DNA from: an uncultured Shewanella sp.
Lineage (GTDB): Bacteria; Pseudomonadota; Gammaproteobacteria; Enterobacterales; Shewanellaceae
Direction of reading: 5' to 3'
NCBI RefSeq assembly: GCF_947491715.1
Contig: NZ_CANLKR010000045.1
Span: forward strand, 1-37,936
Length of the DNA: 37,936 bases
Shown: piece by piece, positions 25,093 to 34,098 of the stretch
How positions within the stretch are numbered: the first letter of the stretch is position 1
Layout of the letters: every line of letters starts with the position of its first letter
The notes under the pieces: model-generated
The model's input: only the letters and a program-made list of their open reading frames with translations
Database searches by the model: none
What the model was told of the DNA's origin: nothing
Program-made: the position numbers and the translations under genes

Positions 25093-25191
25093 AACGTCGT
25101 CCTAAATGGGAATAGGAGACTATTGTTACTCGAAAAACAAAAATAGCAAAGGCTCATGATCCAAAAAGACGAATATTCACAGAAATAGTGA

Positions 25192-25512
25192 TTAAGGGTA
25201 TTTTTTCACGCACTGCTCAGAGCCGCAATTCCAACAAAGTTCAAAACTGGACTCATTCACCTCATGGCAATTAACACATGCCCATTGTGGACCTTTTGAG
25301 TTGATACTGGCTAACTGCTTACAGGCTAAATCATACTGCGAAATTTTGACCCACAATTCGACATTTTGCACACCAACAGGCAGCTCACCAGCGCCGCCAA
25401 GCAGCGCTTCACCTTTCAGCTCCACACAAATGCCAGAGGATTCTAATAATCCTTTCCAAGTGTGTGCCTCCAACAAGTTACCATCTGTCAGTATGCATCT
25501 TCTCTCTTCCAT
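25192..25512 (-). CDS. DUF2007 protein with C-terminal zinc ribbon
   Basis: 106 residues. The N-terminal two thirds match the DUF2007 (putative signal-transducing) fold: LTDGNLLEAHTWKGLLESSGICVELKGEALLGGAGELPVG then VELWVKISQYDLACKQL. The C-terminus is a zinc ribbon with two Cys pairs (C-V-N-C and C-W-N-C). The function is unknown. The start is taken as the ATG at 25512; an in-frame TTG 4 codons earlier has no better ribosome site. It lies 99 bp before the siroheme-domain gene on the same strand. Confidence 0.82.
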   Translation of the reverse strand: MEERRCILTDGNLLEAHTWKGLLESSGICVELKGEALLGGAGELPVGVQNVELWVKISQYDLACKQLASINSKGPQWACVNCHEVNESSFELCWNCGSEQCVKKYP

Positions 25513-25524
25513 GTTAAGTTCCAA

Positions 25525-25930
25525 TTTATCTCAGTTTAAAGCTAAGTAGCGCTCACACCTCACTCAATATGAACCGCGCTTAACGTGTTTATCTTTTAAC
25601 CATGCTATGCCTAAATGAGGTGGTTTGTCGAGCAAAGTTTTTAATGTCAAAAGGAAAACAATGCTCATCTAATGCGACTTTATCACCACTGAATCACAGA
25701 ATATTCATACTCATTGAGCAAATTAGGAATGACTAAATTTTAATCATAATATCTACCGCAGTTTAAGATCACTTCATATAAGACACCACTTATACAGTGT
25801 CATTAGGCTGTGGTTCAAATGCCGTGTTAACTCTTACATCTGCGAAACTGGCCATAAATAACAAACAACGCCGTGTGGAAGCGCCATAACAGCAGATTGA
25901 AGTAATCAGCCTACAATGGAAAAGTAGAGA
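25525..25930. other. Intergenic region between secF terminator and the DUF2007 gene
   Basis: About 400 bp with no credible reading frame. It should hold the promoter of the DUF2007 gene, but no clear -35/-10 pair stands out. The only structure noted is a weak GACAC/GTGTC inverted repeat near 25780-25801. Confidence 0.4.
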
Positions 25931-25960
25931 CAAAAAAGCCACCTAAAAAGGTGGCTTTTA
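25931..25960 (-). terminator. Intrinsic terminator of the queA-tgt-yajC-secD-secF operon
   Basis: On the minus strand AAAGCCACC pairs with GGTGGCTTT around a 6-nt loop and is followed by TTTTTTG. It lies 16 nt past the secF stop codon. The A-rich 5' side could let it work in both directions. Confidence 0.9.
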
Positions 25961-25975
25961 ACGAAGTGCAATGGC

Positions 25976-26923
25976 TTATGGCATCAGCGCATCTTGATCT
26001 GCACCTTCTTTTTCCACTTCAACTGGCATCATATGTTCACGATTAATACCGAGTTTAATCGCTAATAAACTCGCCACATAGATTGAAGAGAAGGTACCCA
26101 CAAAAATACCCATCAGCAATGCCGTCGCAAAGCCGTGGATCATAGTGCCACCTTTTAAGAACAAGGCTATTACTACGATCAAGGTTGTCCCCGTGGTAAT
26201 AATCGTTCGACTCATGGTTTGAGTAATCGAGATATTCACGATATCAATGGGTGTATTCTTACGTAGTTTCAAGAAGTTTTCACGAATACGGTCAAACACA
26301 ACGATCGTATCATTTAACGAATAACCCACAACGGTTAATACCCCTGCGAGTACCGTTAAATCGAAATCCAACTGGAAGAATGAAAACACACCTAAGGTCA
26401 CGATCACATCATGAGCTAGGGCTGTTACCGCCCCCACAGCAAGACGCCATTCAAATCGAAACGACACATAGATAAGAATACAAATAAGCGCGGCTAAAAC
26501 GGCTAAGCCGCCCTGCTCTGCAAGCTCCTTACCCACTTGTGGACCAACAAATTCCACACGCTTTTGAACTGCTTCTGGATCTAACGCCGTAATCACCGAC
26601 ATTAACTGTGCGACTTGAGTATCACTTTTTACCCCTTCTTTAACGGGTAAACGGATCAAAATATCACGGCTAGAACCAAAGTTTTGCACCACTGAACCAT
26701 CAGTTTCTTCTGAGGTTAAGCCTGCACGGATCTGTTCAAGATCCAAAGGTTGAGTGACATTCAGCTCAACAACGGTACCACCGGTAAAATCGAGTCCCCA
26801 ATTAATGCCTTTCGTTGCCATAGAAGCAATCGAACCCAACACTAAAATAACGGATATACAGCTCACCGGTATCGCATGGCGTAAGAAGTTGACTGTACCT
26901 TTAAATGAAAAAAACTGTAACAT
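25976..26923 (-). CDS. secF: Protein translocase subunit SecF
   Basis: A 315-residue inner-membrane protein (E. coli SecF 323) of the SecDF proton-driven motor that pulls exported proteins into the periplasm. TM1 is about 15-35; the periplasmic P4 domain begins with the signature GINWGLDFTGGTVVEL (about 39-54); TM2-6 lie between 135 and 295, including YSLNDTIVVFDRIREN with the conserved Asp of the proton path. It starts 13 bp after secD with a clear AGGAG site and is the last gene of the operon. Confidence 0.97.
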   Translation of the reverse strand: MLQFFSFKGTVNFLRHAIPVSCISVILVLGSIASMATKGINWGLDFTGGTVVELNVTQPLDLEQIRAGLTSEETDGSVVQNFGSSRDILIRLPVKEGVKSDTQVAQLMSVITALDPEAVQKRVEFVGPQVGKELAEQGGLAVLAALICILIYVSFRFEWRLAVGAVTALAHDVIVTLGVFSFFQLDFDLTVLAGVLTVVGYSLNDTIVVFDRIRENFLKLRKNTPIDIVNISITQTMSRTIITTGTTLIVVIALFLKGGTMIHGFATALLMGIFVGTFSSIYVASLLAIKLGINREHMMPVEVEKEGADQDALMP

Positions 26924-26936
26924 TTCAACTTCTCCT

Positions 26937-28787
26937 TTAGATGGGTAATGTCTTCACGCGCTTACCACCCCAAATCGCGTTCACAATCGCGCGCGTTCCA
27001 ACAATGGCAGTAAACATGGATGTAGCAATACCTATCATTAACGTCACGGCGAAACCTTTCACCGCACCGGTACCCACTGCGAATAAAATCAATGCCGTAA
27101 TAAAGGTAGTGATATTCGAATCCGCAATGGTTGAAAAGGCATTAGCATACCCTTCATGAATGGCCTGCTGCACACTACGTCCAGCACGAATTTCTTCACG
27201 AATACGCTCGTAAATCAATACGTTTCCATCGACAGCCATACCGACAGTCAATACCATTCCTGCGATGCCCGGTAGAGTCAGTACCGCACCAGGAATAAGC
27301 GACATCACACCCACAACCATCACGACATTGGCCATGAGTGCTAAATTAGCAATCAAACCAAAAGCGCGGTAATAGATGATCATAAAGACCAATACGACAG
27401 CCAGCCCCCAAACCATAGCTTGTAAGCCATTTTCGATGTTTTCAGCCCCAAGGCTTGGACCAATGGTGCGCTCTTCGACAATGGAGACCGGTGCAATTAA
27501 TGCGCCCGCTCTTAAGAGTAACGCAAGATTTTGCGCCTCAGTATGGTCAAGTCCTGTGATCACAAAGTTACGTCCAAGACGCTGATTAATCGTCGCGACC
27601 GAAATCACTTCCTCAATCTTCTTCATCTTCACACTGCCATCAGGGTTACGTTTCCCCTCATCTTTATACTCTGTGTATAAAGTGGCCATGGGTTTGCCGA
27701 CATTGTCTTTGGTCACGTTTGAAAAAATTGTTCCGCCTTTCGCATCCAAATTAATGGTCACTTGAGGACGGCTGTATTGATCAAATGTGGCCTGTGCGCC
27801 TTGAATATGATCGCCCGTTAGCATGACCGCTTTTTTGAGCACAACAGGGCCACCTTCACGGCGTTGATAAAGCGCATCCCCAGGCGGCACACGTCCTTTC
27901 ATCGCAGCTTGTACATCAGCATTTTGATCGACCATATGAAATTCAATGGATGCCGTCGCGCCCAAAATTTCTTTGGCTCTTGCTGTATCTTGTACACCTG
28001 GTAACTCGACAATAATGCGCTCTGCACCTTGTCTTTGTACAACAGGTTCAGCTACCCCTAATTCATTCACACGATTACGTAACGTGGTAATGTTTTGTTG
28101 CAGGGCATCTTCTCTAATTTGCTTCAGATAAGCTTCACTTAAATTAGCAACCAACAAATAGTTATTATCTGTAGACCGATCGTTAAAAATCATGTCCTTG
28201 CTGCGTGTTTTAAGGAAGCTTTCAGCTTGAGCAAGGGCGTCAGCATTACGAAACTTAATCTCGATGCCATTGGTTGTATTACGAATACCCGCATAGCGGA
28301 TCTTCTCAGTCCGTAACTCTGTTCTAAAATCAGCAACTTTCGCTTCCGTCATCTTACGGATAGCTTCTCCCATGTCCACTTCCATTAAGAAGTGCACACC
28401 ACCACGAAGATCCAGTCCAAGCTTCATGGGCGCACCGCCCATGTCTTCAAGCCATTTCGGTGTCGCCGGGGCTAAATTTAATGCCACCGTATACTTAGCC
28501 CCCAGAGCCGCCGAAATGGCTTCTTTAGCCAGTAACTGTTGTCCACCATTAGTGACGCGAACCAGTAATTGCCCATTTTCTAACGTTGAGCGCATTACCT
28601 TAATATCATTTTTTTCTAGAACGTCATTCACTCTTGACTGAGTCGATGCGTTCACCTCTGCTCCACGAGTTGCAACAACTTGCACTGCATAATCTTCGCC
28701 GAACAAATTAGGGATCGCATAGAATGCGCCAATGGCGATAATAATTATCACCATCAGATTTTTCCACATAGGGTATTTATTTAACAC
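26937..28787 (-). CDS. secD: Protein translocase subunit SecD
   Basis: A 616-residue partner of SecF (E. coli 615). TM1 is about 9-28, the large periplasmic P1 region follows with the conserved LGLDLRGGVHFLMEVD (about 119-134), and five TM helices are in the C-terminal 170 residues with GMAVDGNVLIYERIREE, the conserved Asp in the membrane. The start is a GTG (28787) preceded by AGAGGG; it gives the family N-terminus MLNKYPMWKNL, like E. coli MLNRYPLWK. It is 17 bp after yajC. Confidence 0.97.
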   Translation of the reverse strand: MLNKYPMWKNLMVIIIIAIGAFYAIPNLFGEDYAVQVVATRGAEVNASTQSRVNDVLEKNDIKVMRSTLENGQLLVRVTNGGQQLLAKEAISAALGAKYTVALNLAPATPKWLEDMGGAPMKLGLDLRGGVHFLMEVDMGEAIRKMTEAKVADFRTELRTEKIRYAGIRNTTNGIEIKFRNADALAQAESFLKTRSKDMIFNDRSTDNNYLLVANLSEAYLKQIREDALQQNITTLRNRVNELGVAEPVVQRQGAERIIVELPGVQDTARAKEILGATASIEFHMVDQNADVQAAMKGRVPPGDALYQRREGGPVVLKKAVMLTGDHIQGAQATFDQYSRPQVTINLDAKGGTIFSNVTKDNVGKPMATLYTEYKDEGKRNPDGSVKMKKIEEVISVATINQRLGRNFVITGLDHTEAQNLALLLRAGALIAPVSIVEERTIGPSLGAENIENGLQAMVWGLAVVLVFMIIYYRAFGLIANLALMANVVMVVGVMSLIPGAVLTLPGIAGMVLTVGMAVDGNVLIYERIREEIRAGRSVQQAIHEGYANAFSTIADSNITTFITALILFAVGTGAVKGFAVTLMIGIATSMFTAIVGTRAIVNAIWGGKRVKTLPI

Positions 28788-28804
28788 ACCATCGCCCTCT
28801 TGGC

Positions 28805-29137
28805 TTATAGTGACTTAATTGAGCCTTTTGGCAATACGGCTGCAATATAATCCTTTTTAATTGTAATTTCGTTAGTGTCGTTTAACGCTAACAATACATA
28901 ATCATTTTCTTCGCTGATCTTAGCAATCTTACCTAAAATACCGCCACTGGTCAGCACTTCATCACCTTTACTTAAAGAACCCATTAAGCTTTTATGCTCT
29001 TTGACTCGCTTTGATTGAGGACGAAAGATCATAAAATAGAAAATGAGGCCAAAGATGACCAACATGATCACCAATTCCATGGTCCCACCCGCGCCGGTTG
29101 CTGGTGCATCGGCGGCATACGCATTTGACATAAACAT
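28805..29137 (-). CDS. yajC: Sec translocon accessory protein YajC
   Basis: A 110-residue single-span inner-membrane protein (E. coli 110) that associates with SecDF. The one TM helix is about residues 21-41 (LVIMLVIFGLIFYFMIFRPQSKR), followed by a cytoplasmic beta-rich domain with LSKGDEVLTSGGILGKI. The ATG at 29137 has AAGAGAA upstream; the ATG two codons in is a possible alternative. It lies in the conserved slot between tgt and secD. Confidence 0.95.
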   Translation of the reverse strand: MFMSNAYAADAPATGAGGTMELVIMLVIFGLIFYFMIFRPQSKRVKEHKSLMGSLSKGDEVLTSGGILGKIAKISEENDYVLLALNDTNEITIKKDYIAAVLPKGSIKSL

Positions 29138-29188
29138 AGTATTCTCTTCTTATTTATCAGATTAAAAGTTAAGTAATTCGTTTTCGCT

Positions 29189-30313
29189 TTATTCTGGAAC
29201 CGCTGGCACTTCGCGCCCTTGACGAGTATAGAAATCCTCGACAAATGCATCCAAGGTTCCTGCAGCAATGGCACCACGCAATCCTTCCATTAGCCTTTGA
29301 TAATAACGTAAATTATGAATGGTGTTTAGTCTTGCACCTAAAATTTCATTACAGCGGTCTAAATGATATAAATAGGATCTTGTGTAATTCTTACACGTGT
29401 AACAGTCACATTGATCATCTAATGGCGACGTATCATCACGATGACGAGCATTACGAATTTTAATCACCCCTTCACTCGTAAACAAATGACCATTTCGAGC
29501 ATTACGTGTTGGCATAACACAATCAAACATATCCACGCCACGGCGCACGCCTTCAACTAAGTCTTCAGGTTTCCCAACCCCCATTAAATAGCGCGGCTTA
29601 TCTTCAGGGATTTTTGGGCAAACATGCTCTAAAATACGATGCATGTCTTCTTTAGGCTCACCCACCGCCAAACCACCGACAGCGTATCCATCAAAACCAA
29701 TATTCACTAGGCCTTCAAGACTTTCATCACGCAGATCTTCATACACGCCGCCTTGAATAATACCAAATAATGCATTGGGGTTTTCTAAACGCTCAAATTC
29801 ATCCCGTGAACGCCTGGCCCAGCGAAGTGACATTTGCATCGATTTACGCGCTTCATCTTCCGTTGCAGGATAAGGCGTACATTCGTCAAAAATCATCACC
29901 ACATCGGAGCCTAACGAGTCTTGTATTTGCATTGACTTTTCAGGATCTAAGAAGATTTTTTCACCATTGATGGGTGAGCGAAAGTGCACACCTTCTTCGG
30001 TAATTTTACGAATATCACCCAAACTGAATACTTGAAAACCGCCCGAGTCGGTTAAAATGGGTCGCTGCCAATTCATGAAGTCATGTAAATCACCATGCTT
30101 ACGCATGATTTCTTCACCTGGACGTAGCCATAAATGAAAAGTATTGCCCAATAAAATATCGGCGCCGGTTTCACGGACTTCTTCAGGCGTCATGCCTTTC
30201 ACTGTGCCATAAGTGCCAACAGGCATAAAAGCAGGCGTTTCAACCGTACCACGCTCAAAGACTAAACGACCACGACGGGCTCGCCCTTGAGTTGTATCTA
30301 ATTCAAATTTCAT
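29189..30313 (-). CDS. tgt: tRNA-guanine transglycosylase (queuine tRNA-ribosyltransferase)
   Basis: It exchanges G34 for preQ1 in tRNAs Asp, Asn, His and Tyr in queuosine synthesis. Its 374 residues match E. coli Tgt (375). Seen: DSGGFQVFSLGDIRKITEEG with the first catalytic Asp, GGLAVGEPKEDMHRIL, the nucleophile region GVDMFDCVMPTRNARNG, and the zinc site CDCYTCKNYTRSYLYH. An in-frame GTG two codons upstream is rejected because the ATG at 30313 gives the family MKFELDTTQGRARRG and has AAGG at good spacing. A small hairpin (CCAGA/TCTGG, 30325-30341) sits just 5' of the ribosome site. Confidence 0.97.
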   Translation of the reverse strand: MKFELDTTQGRARRGRLVFERGTVETPAFMPVGTYGTVKGMTPEEVRETGADILLGNTFHLWLRPGEEIMRKHGDLHDFMNWQRPILTDSGGFQVFSLGDIRKITEEGVHFRSPINGEKIFLDPEKSMQIQDSLGSDVVMIFDECTPYPATEDEARKSMQMSLRWARRSRDEFERLENPNALFGIIQGGVYEDLRDESLEGLVNIGFDGYAVGGLAVGEPKEDMHRILEHVCPKIPEDKPRYLMGVGKPEDLVEGVRRGVDMFDCVMPTRNARNGHLFTSEGVIKIRNARHRDDTSPLDDQCDCYTCKNYTRSYLYHLDRCNEILGARLNTIHNLRYYQRLMEGLRGAIAAGTLDAFVEDFYTRQGREVPAVPE

Positions 30314-30442
30314 TTTCACCCTTACCAGATAAACAGTCTGGCTTTACAAGCTCATACAATGAGCGAAATATAAACAACAAGAGGTTCCCTCTCATTGGTA
30401 ACAAAATGCATAACGGAAATAGTGTAAAACAAATCGCCTTAT

Positions 30443-31498
30443 TTATTCGACACTATTATTTAATTTTTTCGTGACAAACATAGCATCACCATAGCTGAAA
30501 AAGCGATATCTTTGCTCGATGGCATGCTGGTAAGCCTGTTTCACCTCTTCCACTCCGGCAAACGCACTCAATAACATAATTAACGTTGACTCAGGTAAAT
30601 GAAAATTGGTCAACATCGCATCCACTACATTAAATTCAATACCTGGATAGATAAAAATATCGGTATCACCTTTAAAGGCTTCAAGTAAAGCAGGATCTTG
30701 ACTGGCTCTAGCAGCACTCTCTAATGAGCGTACTGAAGTGGTACCAACGGCAATAACGCGTTTACCCTTGGCTTTGGTTTCATTGATGATATCGACCACA
30801 TTCTGAGGCACTTCTGCCCATTCTGCATGCATTTTATGCTCAAGAATATTATCGACTCGCACAGGCTGAAATGTGCCCGCACCAACATGCAGCGTTACAA
30901 AGGCCATATTAACGCCTTTGGCCTTCAGCGCAGTGAGCATCTCATCATCAAAATGCAATCCCGCAGTCGGCGCAGCGACGGCCCCAGGAGTTTTATTATA
31001 CACCGTTTGATAACGCTCTTTATCCGCATCTTCATCGGGTCTATCGATATAAGGAGGAAGAGGCATATGCCCCACAGCTTCAAGCACCTCTAAAATGGTT
31101 AATTCAGACTCAAGCTCAAGTTCAAATAACGCATCATGCCGCGCTTTCATCACCATTTTATGACCACCATCAAGAATGATAACCGCATCCACTTTTGGGG
31201 ATTTAGAACTTCTCACATGGGCTAAAATACGCTTATCATCAAGCATACGTTCTACTAAGATTTCAAGTTTACCACCAGAGGCTTTTTTACCAAATAAACG
31301 CGCTGGAATAACTCGCGTATTATTAAATACCATCAAGTCACCCGCATTGACTTTATCAAGGAGATCAGAAAACTGTAAATCCGTCACTTGGCCATCATTG
31401 CCATTTAAATTAAGTAATCTAGATGCTGTTCGCTCAGGCGTGGGATAACGAGCAATCAATTCATCAGGTAAATCAAAGGAAAAATCGGCAACGCGCAT
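30443..31498 (-). CDS. queA: S-adenosylmethionine:tRNA ribosyltransferase-isomerase QueA
   Basis: The second queuosine enzyme: it transfers the ribosyl part of SAM to preQ1 in tRNA and makes epoxyqueuosine. 351 residues (E. coli 356). Family blocks seen are FSFDLPDELIARYPTPERTASRLL, VFNNTRVIPARLFG, PPYIDRPDEDADKERYQTVYNKTPGAVAAPTAGLHF, FVTLHVGAGTFQPV, RVIAVGTTSVRSLE and TNFHLPESTLIMLLSAFAG. It is the first gene of the operon, 129 bp upstream of tgt; the promoter must lie in the 335 bp shared with acpH. Confidence 0.97.
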   Translation of the reverse strand: MRVADFSFDLPDELIARYPTPERTASRLLNLNGNDGQVTDLQFSDLLDKVNAGDLMVFNNTRVIPARLFGKKASGGKLEILVERMLDDKRILAHVRSSKSPKVDAVIILDGGHKMVMKARHDALFELELESELTILEVLEAVGHMPLPPYIDRPDEDADKERYQTVYNKTPGAVAAPTAGLHFDDEMLTALKAKGVNMAFVTLHVGAGTFQPVRVDNILEHKMHAEWAEVPQNVVDIINETKAKGKRVIAVGTTSVRSLESAARASQDPALLEAFKGDTDIFIYPGIEFNVVDAMLTNFHLPESTLIMLLSAFAGVEEVKQAYQHAIEQRYRFFSYGDAMFVTKKLNNSVE

Positions 31499-31833
31499 GG
31501 GGTCATCTCTACTTCTTTCACTAAATCGGAGGCTAGTCTATGGTTACAGCCTAAGAAGATCAACAATTGGCGTCATTTTTTGCTTTTAGTATGAACAAAG
31601 CGGCGATAAATGGTGCAATATCGCACCTTCACCACAAAATCCACTCAAGATCTCTCCACTTCCTCATCATTAGCGCCAAGCTCAAATTGATTGCCTCAAG
31701 TATGTTAAACACACGCTAAAAGATCACTGGTATATTGGGATTGTTATTGTCATTTGCCTTTCTTTTACCGCCTTAGCCGTGTTACCGTAAACCATAATGC
31801 CTTCAAGCGACTAAAACTGACCTTATATCCCTT
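31499..31833. other. Divergent promoter region between queA and acpH
   Basis: 335 bp with no clear gene. It holds promoters for both directions; I could not pick convincing hexamers. A plus-strand stretch at about 31675-31790 translates to a short hydrophobic peptide ending IGIVIVICLSFTALAVLP without a start codon, which may be a gene remnant. Confidence 0.4.
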
Positions 31834-32478
31834 ATGAATTTTCTGTCACACCTGCACTTAGCCGATAATAGTCATACTTCCCTTGCAGCCAACCTTGCTG
31901 GCGATTTTGCAAAAGGCAATATTGACAACTACCCTAAACATTTACAGCAAGGTCTCTGGTTACACAGACAAATTGATCAACTGACGGATAGTCATGAGTC
32001 AATAAAAGAGCTGCTAGCACACTTTCCAAAACAGCATCGCCGTATTGCCCCCATTTTAATCGACTTATGTTTTGATCACATGCTGGCCAAATATTGGGAA
32101 GAATACCATCATCAAACATTGGATGCGTTTACGCGTAAAGCCTACGATGAACTAGCCTCTTGTGCCGACTTACCGCCAAAGCTCATTGATATTCTGCCTC
32201 GAATGCGCAATGAAAATTGGCTATTGGGCTATCAATCACGCAACGGTTTAAATCAAGCCATTACTGGTGTAGCAAAACGTTTTTCTAAGCCTGAATTGTT
32301 TAATGATAGCCACAATGTTGTCAAACAGCTGGATCTGGAAATAGAGACTGCTTTTCGCATGTTTTACCCACAATTAATGGCCTATACTCGCATTTGGGTG
32401 CGTAAAACACCCGAGCAATATTTACAGCTAAATCAATATAACCATCCGTCACTAAAAAGTCAGCTCAAAGGCAAATGA
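31834..32478 (+). CDS. acpH: Acyl carrier protein phosphodiesterase AcpH
   Basis: A hydrolase that removes the 4'-phosphopantetheine group from holo-ACP. 214 residues (E. coli 193) of the DUF479 / HD-like family. Typical blocks are MNFLSHLHLADNSHTSLAANLAGDFAKG, LHRQIDQLTDSH, RRIAPILIDLCFDHMLAKYW and LPRMRNENWLLGY. It is convergent with the bicupin gene, and the two coding ends overlap by 19 bp. Confidence 0.92.
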   Translation: MNFLSHLHLADNSHTSLAANLAGDFAKGNIDNYPKHLQQGLWLHRQIDQLTDSHESIKELLAHFPKQHRRIAPILIDLCFDHMLAKYWEEYHHQTLDAFTRKAYDELASCADLPPKLIDILPRMRNENWLLGYQSRNGLNQAITGVAKRFSKPELFNDSHNVVKQLDLEIETAFRMFYPQLMAYTRIWVRKTPEQYLQLNQYNHPSLKSQLKGK

Positions 32479-33113
32479 CCCGTTTTCACTAAGATAATGG
32501 TTTCTTCTTTAACAAATGGCGAATGAGCACTCATATGGGGACTGCGCAACCAAGTATATTGTGGATACTCGCCATGTTCATCCATAAAGGTCCCCGATAA
32601 GACTAAAATTTCTTCACCACCAAAATGAGCATGTGGCTTAAACACCTCACCCTTTGGCCATCTCACCAGCGCGGTATGCTCAGTCTTGAAATGATGAAGT
32701 GGCATCACTTCAAGCCCTCCATAACCGGGATGCCACGGAGTTTTCCCAGTATTGACTCGTACCACTTTGTTATCATTTGGGTGAAACTGTGCAAGCTTAA
32801 CGAACAACACGCACCCTTCGCGGCTAAAGGGACGATGTGCGCTTCCTGACGGATTACGTAAATAACTTCCTCCAGGGTAATCACCTGTTTCATCAGAAAA
32901 AGTCCCCTCTAACACATAAATCTCTTCACCTCCGTGATGAACATGAGTCGAAAAATGACTGTTTGGGGCATAACGCACTATACTCGTCGCATGACCTGAC
33001 TCATTCTCTTCTCTTGCCAACTTTTTACGGCTTACACCTTGCATTGGACTCTCAGTCCAAGGTGCGTTTAGTGTTTGGATCACCACTTGCTTTGAAAAAT
33101 TCATATTCAACAT
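32460..33113 (-). CDS. ChrR-like bicupin protein
   Basis: 217 residues with two consecutive cupin domains of the ChrR type, each with the metal-binding H-x-H-x-G-G-E-E: HVHHGGEEIYVLEGTF and HAHFGGEEILVLSGTF, with later His in AHRPF and AHSPF. The zinc-binding anti-sigma domain of true ChrR is absent, so this is probably a cupin enzyme or sensor and not an anti-sigma factor. The ATG at 33113 is chosen: AGGAG lies 8 nt upstream, while the ATG at 33119 is only 2 nt from it, and the farther upstream frame (33161) covers an intercistronic hairpin. It is second in an operon after the SDR gene. The 3' end overlaps acpH by 19 bp, tail to tail. Confidence 0.83.
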   Translation of the reverse strand: MLNMNFSKQVVIQTLNAPWTESPMQGVSRKKLAREENESGHATSIVRYAPNSHFSTHVHHGGEEIYVLEGTFSDETGDYPGGSYLRNPSGSAHRPFSREGCVLFVKLAQFHPNDNKVVRVNTGKTPWHPGYGGLEVMPLHHFKTEHTALVRWPKGEVFKPHAHFGGEEILVLSGTFMDEHGEYPQYTWLRSPHMSAHSPFVKEETIILVKTGHLPLS

Positions 33114-33127
33114 TGTCATTTCTCCTG

Positions 33128-33152
33128 CCTTGTTTGGCTTAACAAAACAAGG
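33128..33152 (-). promoter_or_regulatory. Intercistronic hairpin between the SDR and bicupin genes
   Basis: Arms CCTTGTTT (33128-33135) and AAACAAGG (33145-33152) are perfectly complementary with a 9-nt loop. It lies just upstream of the bicupin ribosome site (33122-33126, minus strand). It could protect mRNA or tune translation; no T-run follows, so termination is unlikely. Confidence 0.55.
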
Positions 33153-33172
33153 CCTACTCATTAAATGTAAAC

Positions 33173-33940
33173 CTAATTTCTACCCGCCATCACACCACCA
33201 TCCACATTTAAAATCGTCCCTGTGATCCAACTTGCCTTTTCAAACAACAGGAATTCAATTGCATCCGCAATATTATCAGTCGTTCCAATACGACCAATAG
33301 GATGAAAATCATTAAAGCCTTGCAGGCTGGACTCAATCTCATCTTCAGCAATAAAGGATTTATAAATAGTCGATAATACAACCGCTGGCGCCACAGCATT
33401 GACCCGAATACCATATTCAGCCAGCTCTATTGCTAAATTTTTTGTTAACGCATGTAAGCCCGCTTTTTGCATAGAATAGGCTGAAGAAGGCGTTGCCTTC
33501 ACGGCTTGATTCGCCCACATTGAGCCAATATTGACAATACTTCCACCACCATGATGCTGCATATTTTTAGAGACTGCTTGAGTAATAAAGAAGAAAGCTT
33601 TATTGATATCTAATTGAAGATCATAATCTTCTTTTGTGTGCTCTAAAAAACTGACAGGTTTAAAAAACCCCGCTGCATTGATTAAATACTGTATATGACG
33701 AAATTCATTTTCCAGCTGAGTCACAAATTGCTCCACGGCCTCTTTATCATATAAATTAACCGACACCGCCTCAATATTACCCCCAGTCTCAAGTGTTAAA
33801 TCTTGTTTAGCTTGTGCCAACTTAGCCACACTTCGACCTAAGATCATGACAGTATGCCCTTGTGCAACCAGTCTTTTAGCTGCTTCTTTTCCCATACCAC
33901 TCGAACCACCCACAACCAACGCAACGGTATTTTTCATCAT
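33173..33940 (-). CDS. Short-chain dehydrogenase/reductase (SDR)
   Basis: A 255-residue NAD(P)H-dependent oxidoreductase, classical SDR. Cofactor loop VALVVGGSSGMGKEAAKRL (about 6-24), NAAG (about 89-92), catalytic Ser in VNIGSMWANQA and Tyr-x-x-x-Lys in SAYSMQKAGLHALTKNLA, and the C-terminal FLLFEKASWITGTILNVDGG. The substrate is unknown. It is divergent from a TetR gene, with operator-like sites between; the upstream site centres about 36 nt before its start codon. Together with the bicupin gene it looks like the TetR target operon. Confidence 0.93.
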   Translation of the reverse strand: MMKNTVALVVGGSSGMGKEAAKRLVAQGHTVMILGRSVAKLAQAKQDLTLETGGNIEAVSVNLYDKEAVEQFVTQLENEFRHIQYLINAAGFFKPVSFLEHTKEDYDLQLDINKAFFFITQAVSKNMQHHGGGSIVNIGSMWANQAVKATPSSAYSMQKAGLHALTKNLAIELAEYGIRVNAVAPAVVLSTIYKSFIAEDEIESSLQGFNDFHPIGRIGTTDNIADAIEFLLFEKASWITGTILNVDGGVMAGRN

Positions 33941-33967
33941 TACATTCTCTCTATGTTACCAACTAAA

Positions 33968-33985
33968 CTACCTACCGATAGATAG
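33968..33985. promoter_or_regulatory. TetR operator candidate O1 (SDR side)
   Basis: CTACCTACCGATAGATAG, identical to O2 (34031-34048) at 16 of 18 positions and an imperfect palindrome. It lies 28-45 nt upstream of the SDR start codon, overlapping the likely promoter. Confidence 0.75.
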
Positions 33986-34030
33986 GTTTGATGAATGCAC
34001 GATATCGACTCCACACCAAGAAGTCAACAC

Positions 34031-34048
34031 CTATCTATCGATAGATAG
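34031..34048. promoter_or_regulatory. TetR operator candidate O2 (TetR side)
   Basis: CTATCTATCGATAGATAG is a perfect 18-bp palindrome, 51-68 nt upstream of the tetR-family start codon. Paired with O1, 63 bp apart (six helical turns), it suggests repression of both directions, including autoregulation. Confidence 0.82.
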
Positions 34049-34098
34049 TTCATTGTGTTATCATAGTATCTTTGAAAATAAGCCTTTAGGAAAAACCA

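Noticed and set aside
31675..31790. Plus-strand open stretch ending in a hydrophobic segment (IGIVIVICLSFTALAVLP)
   Set aside because: No ATG, GTG or TTG start with a ribosome site in frame; at most a gene remnant, mentioned in the intergenic entry.
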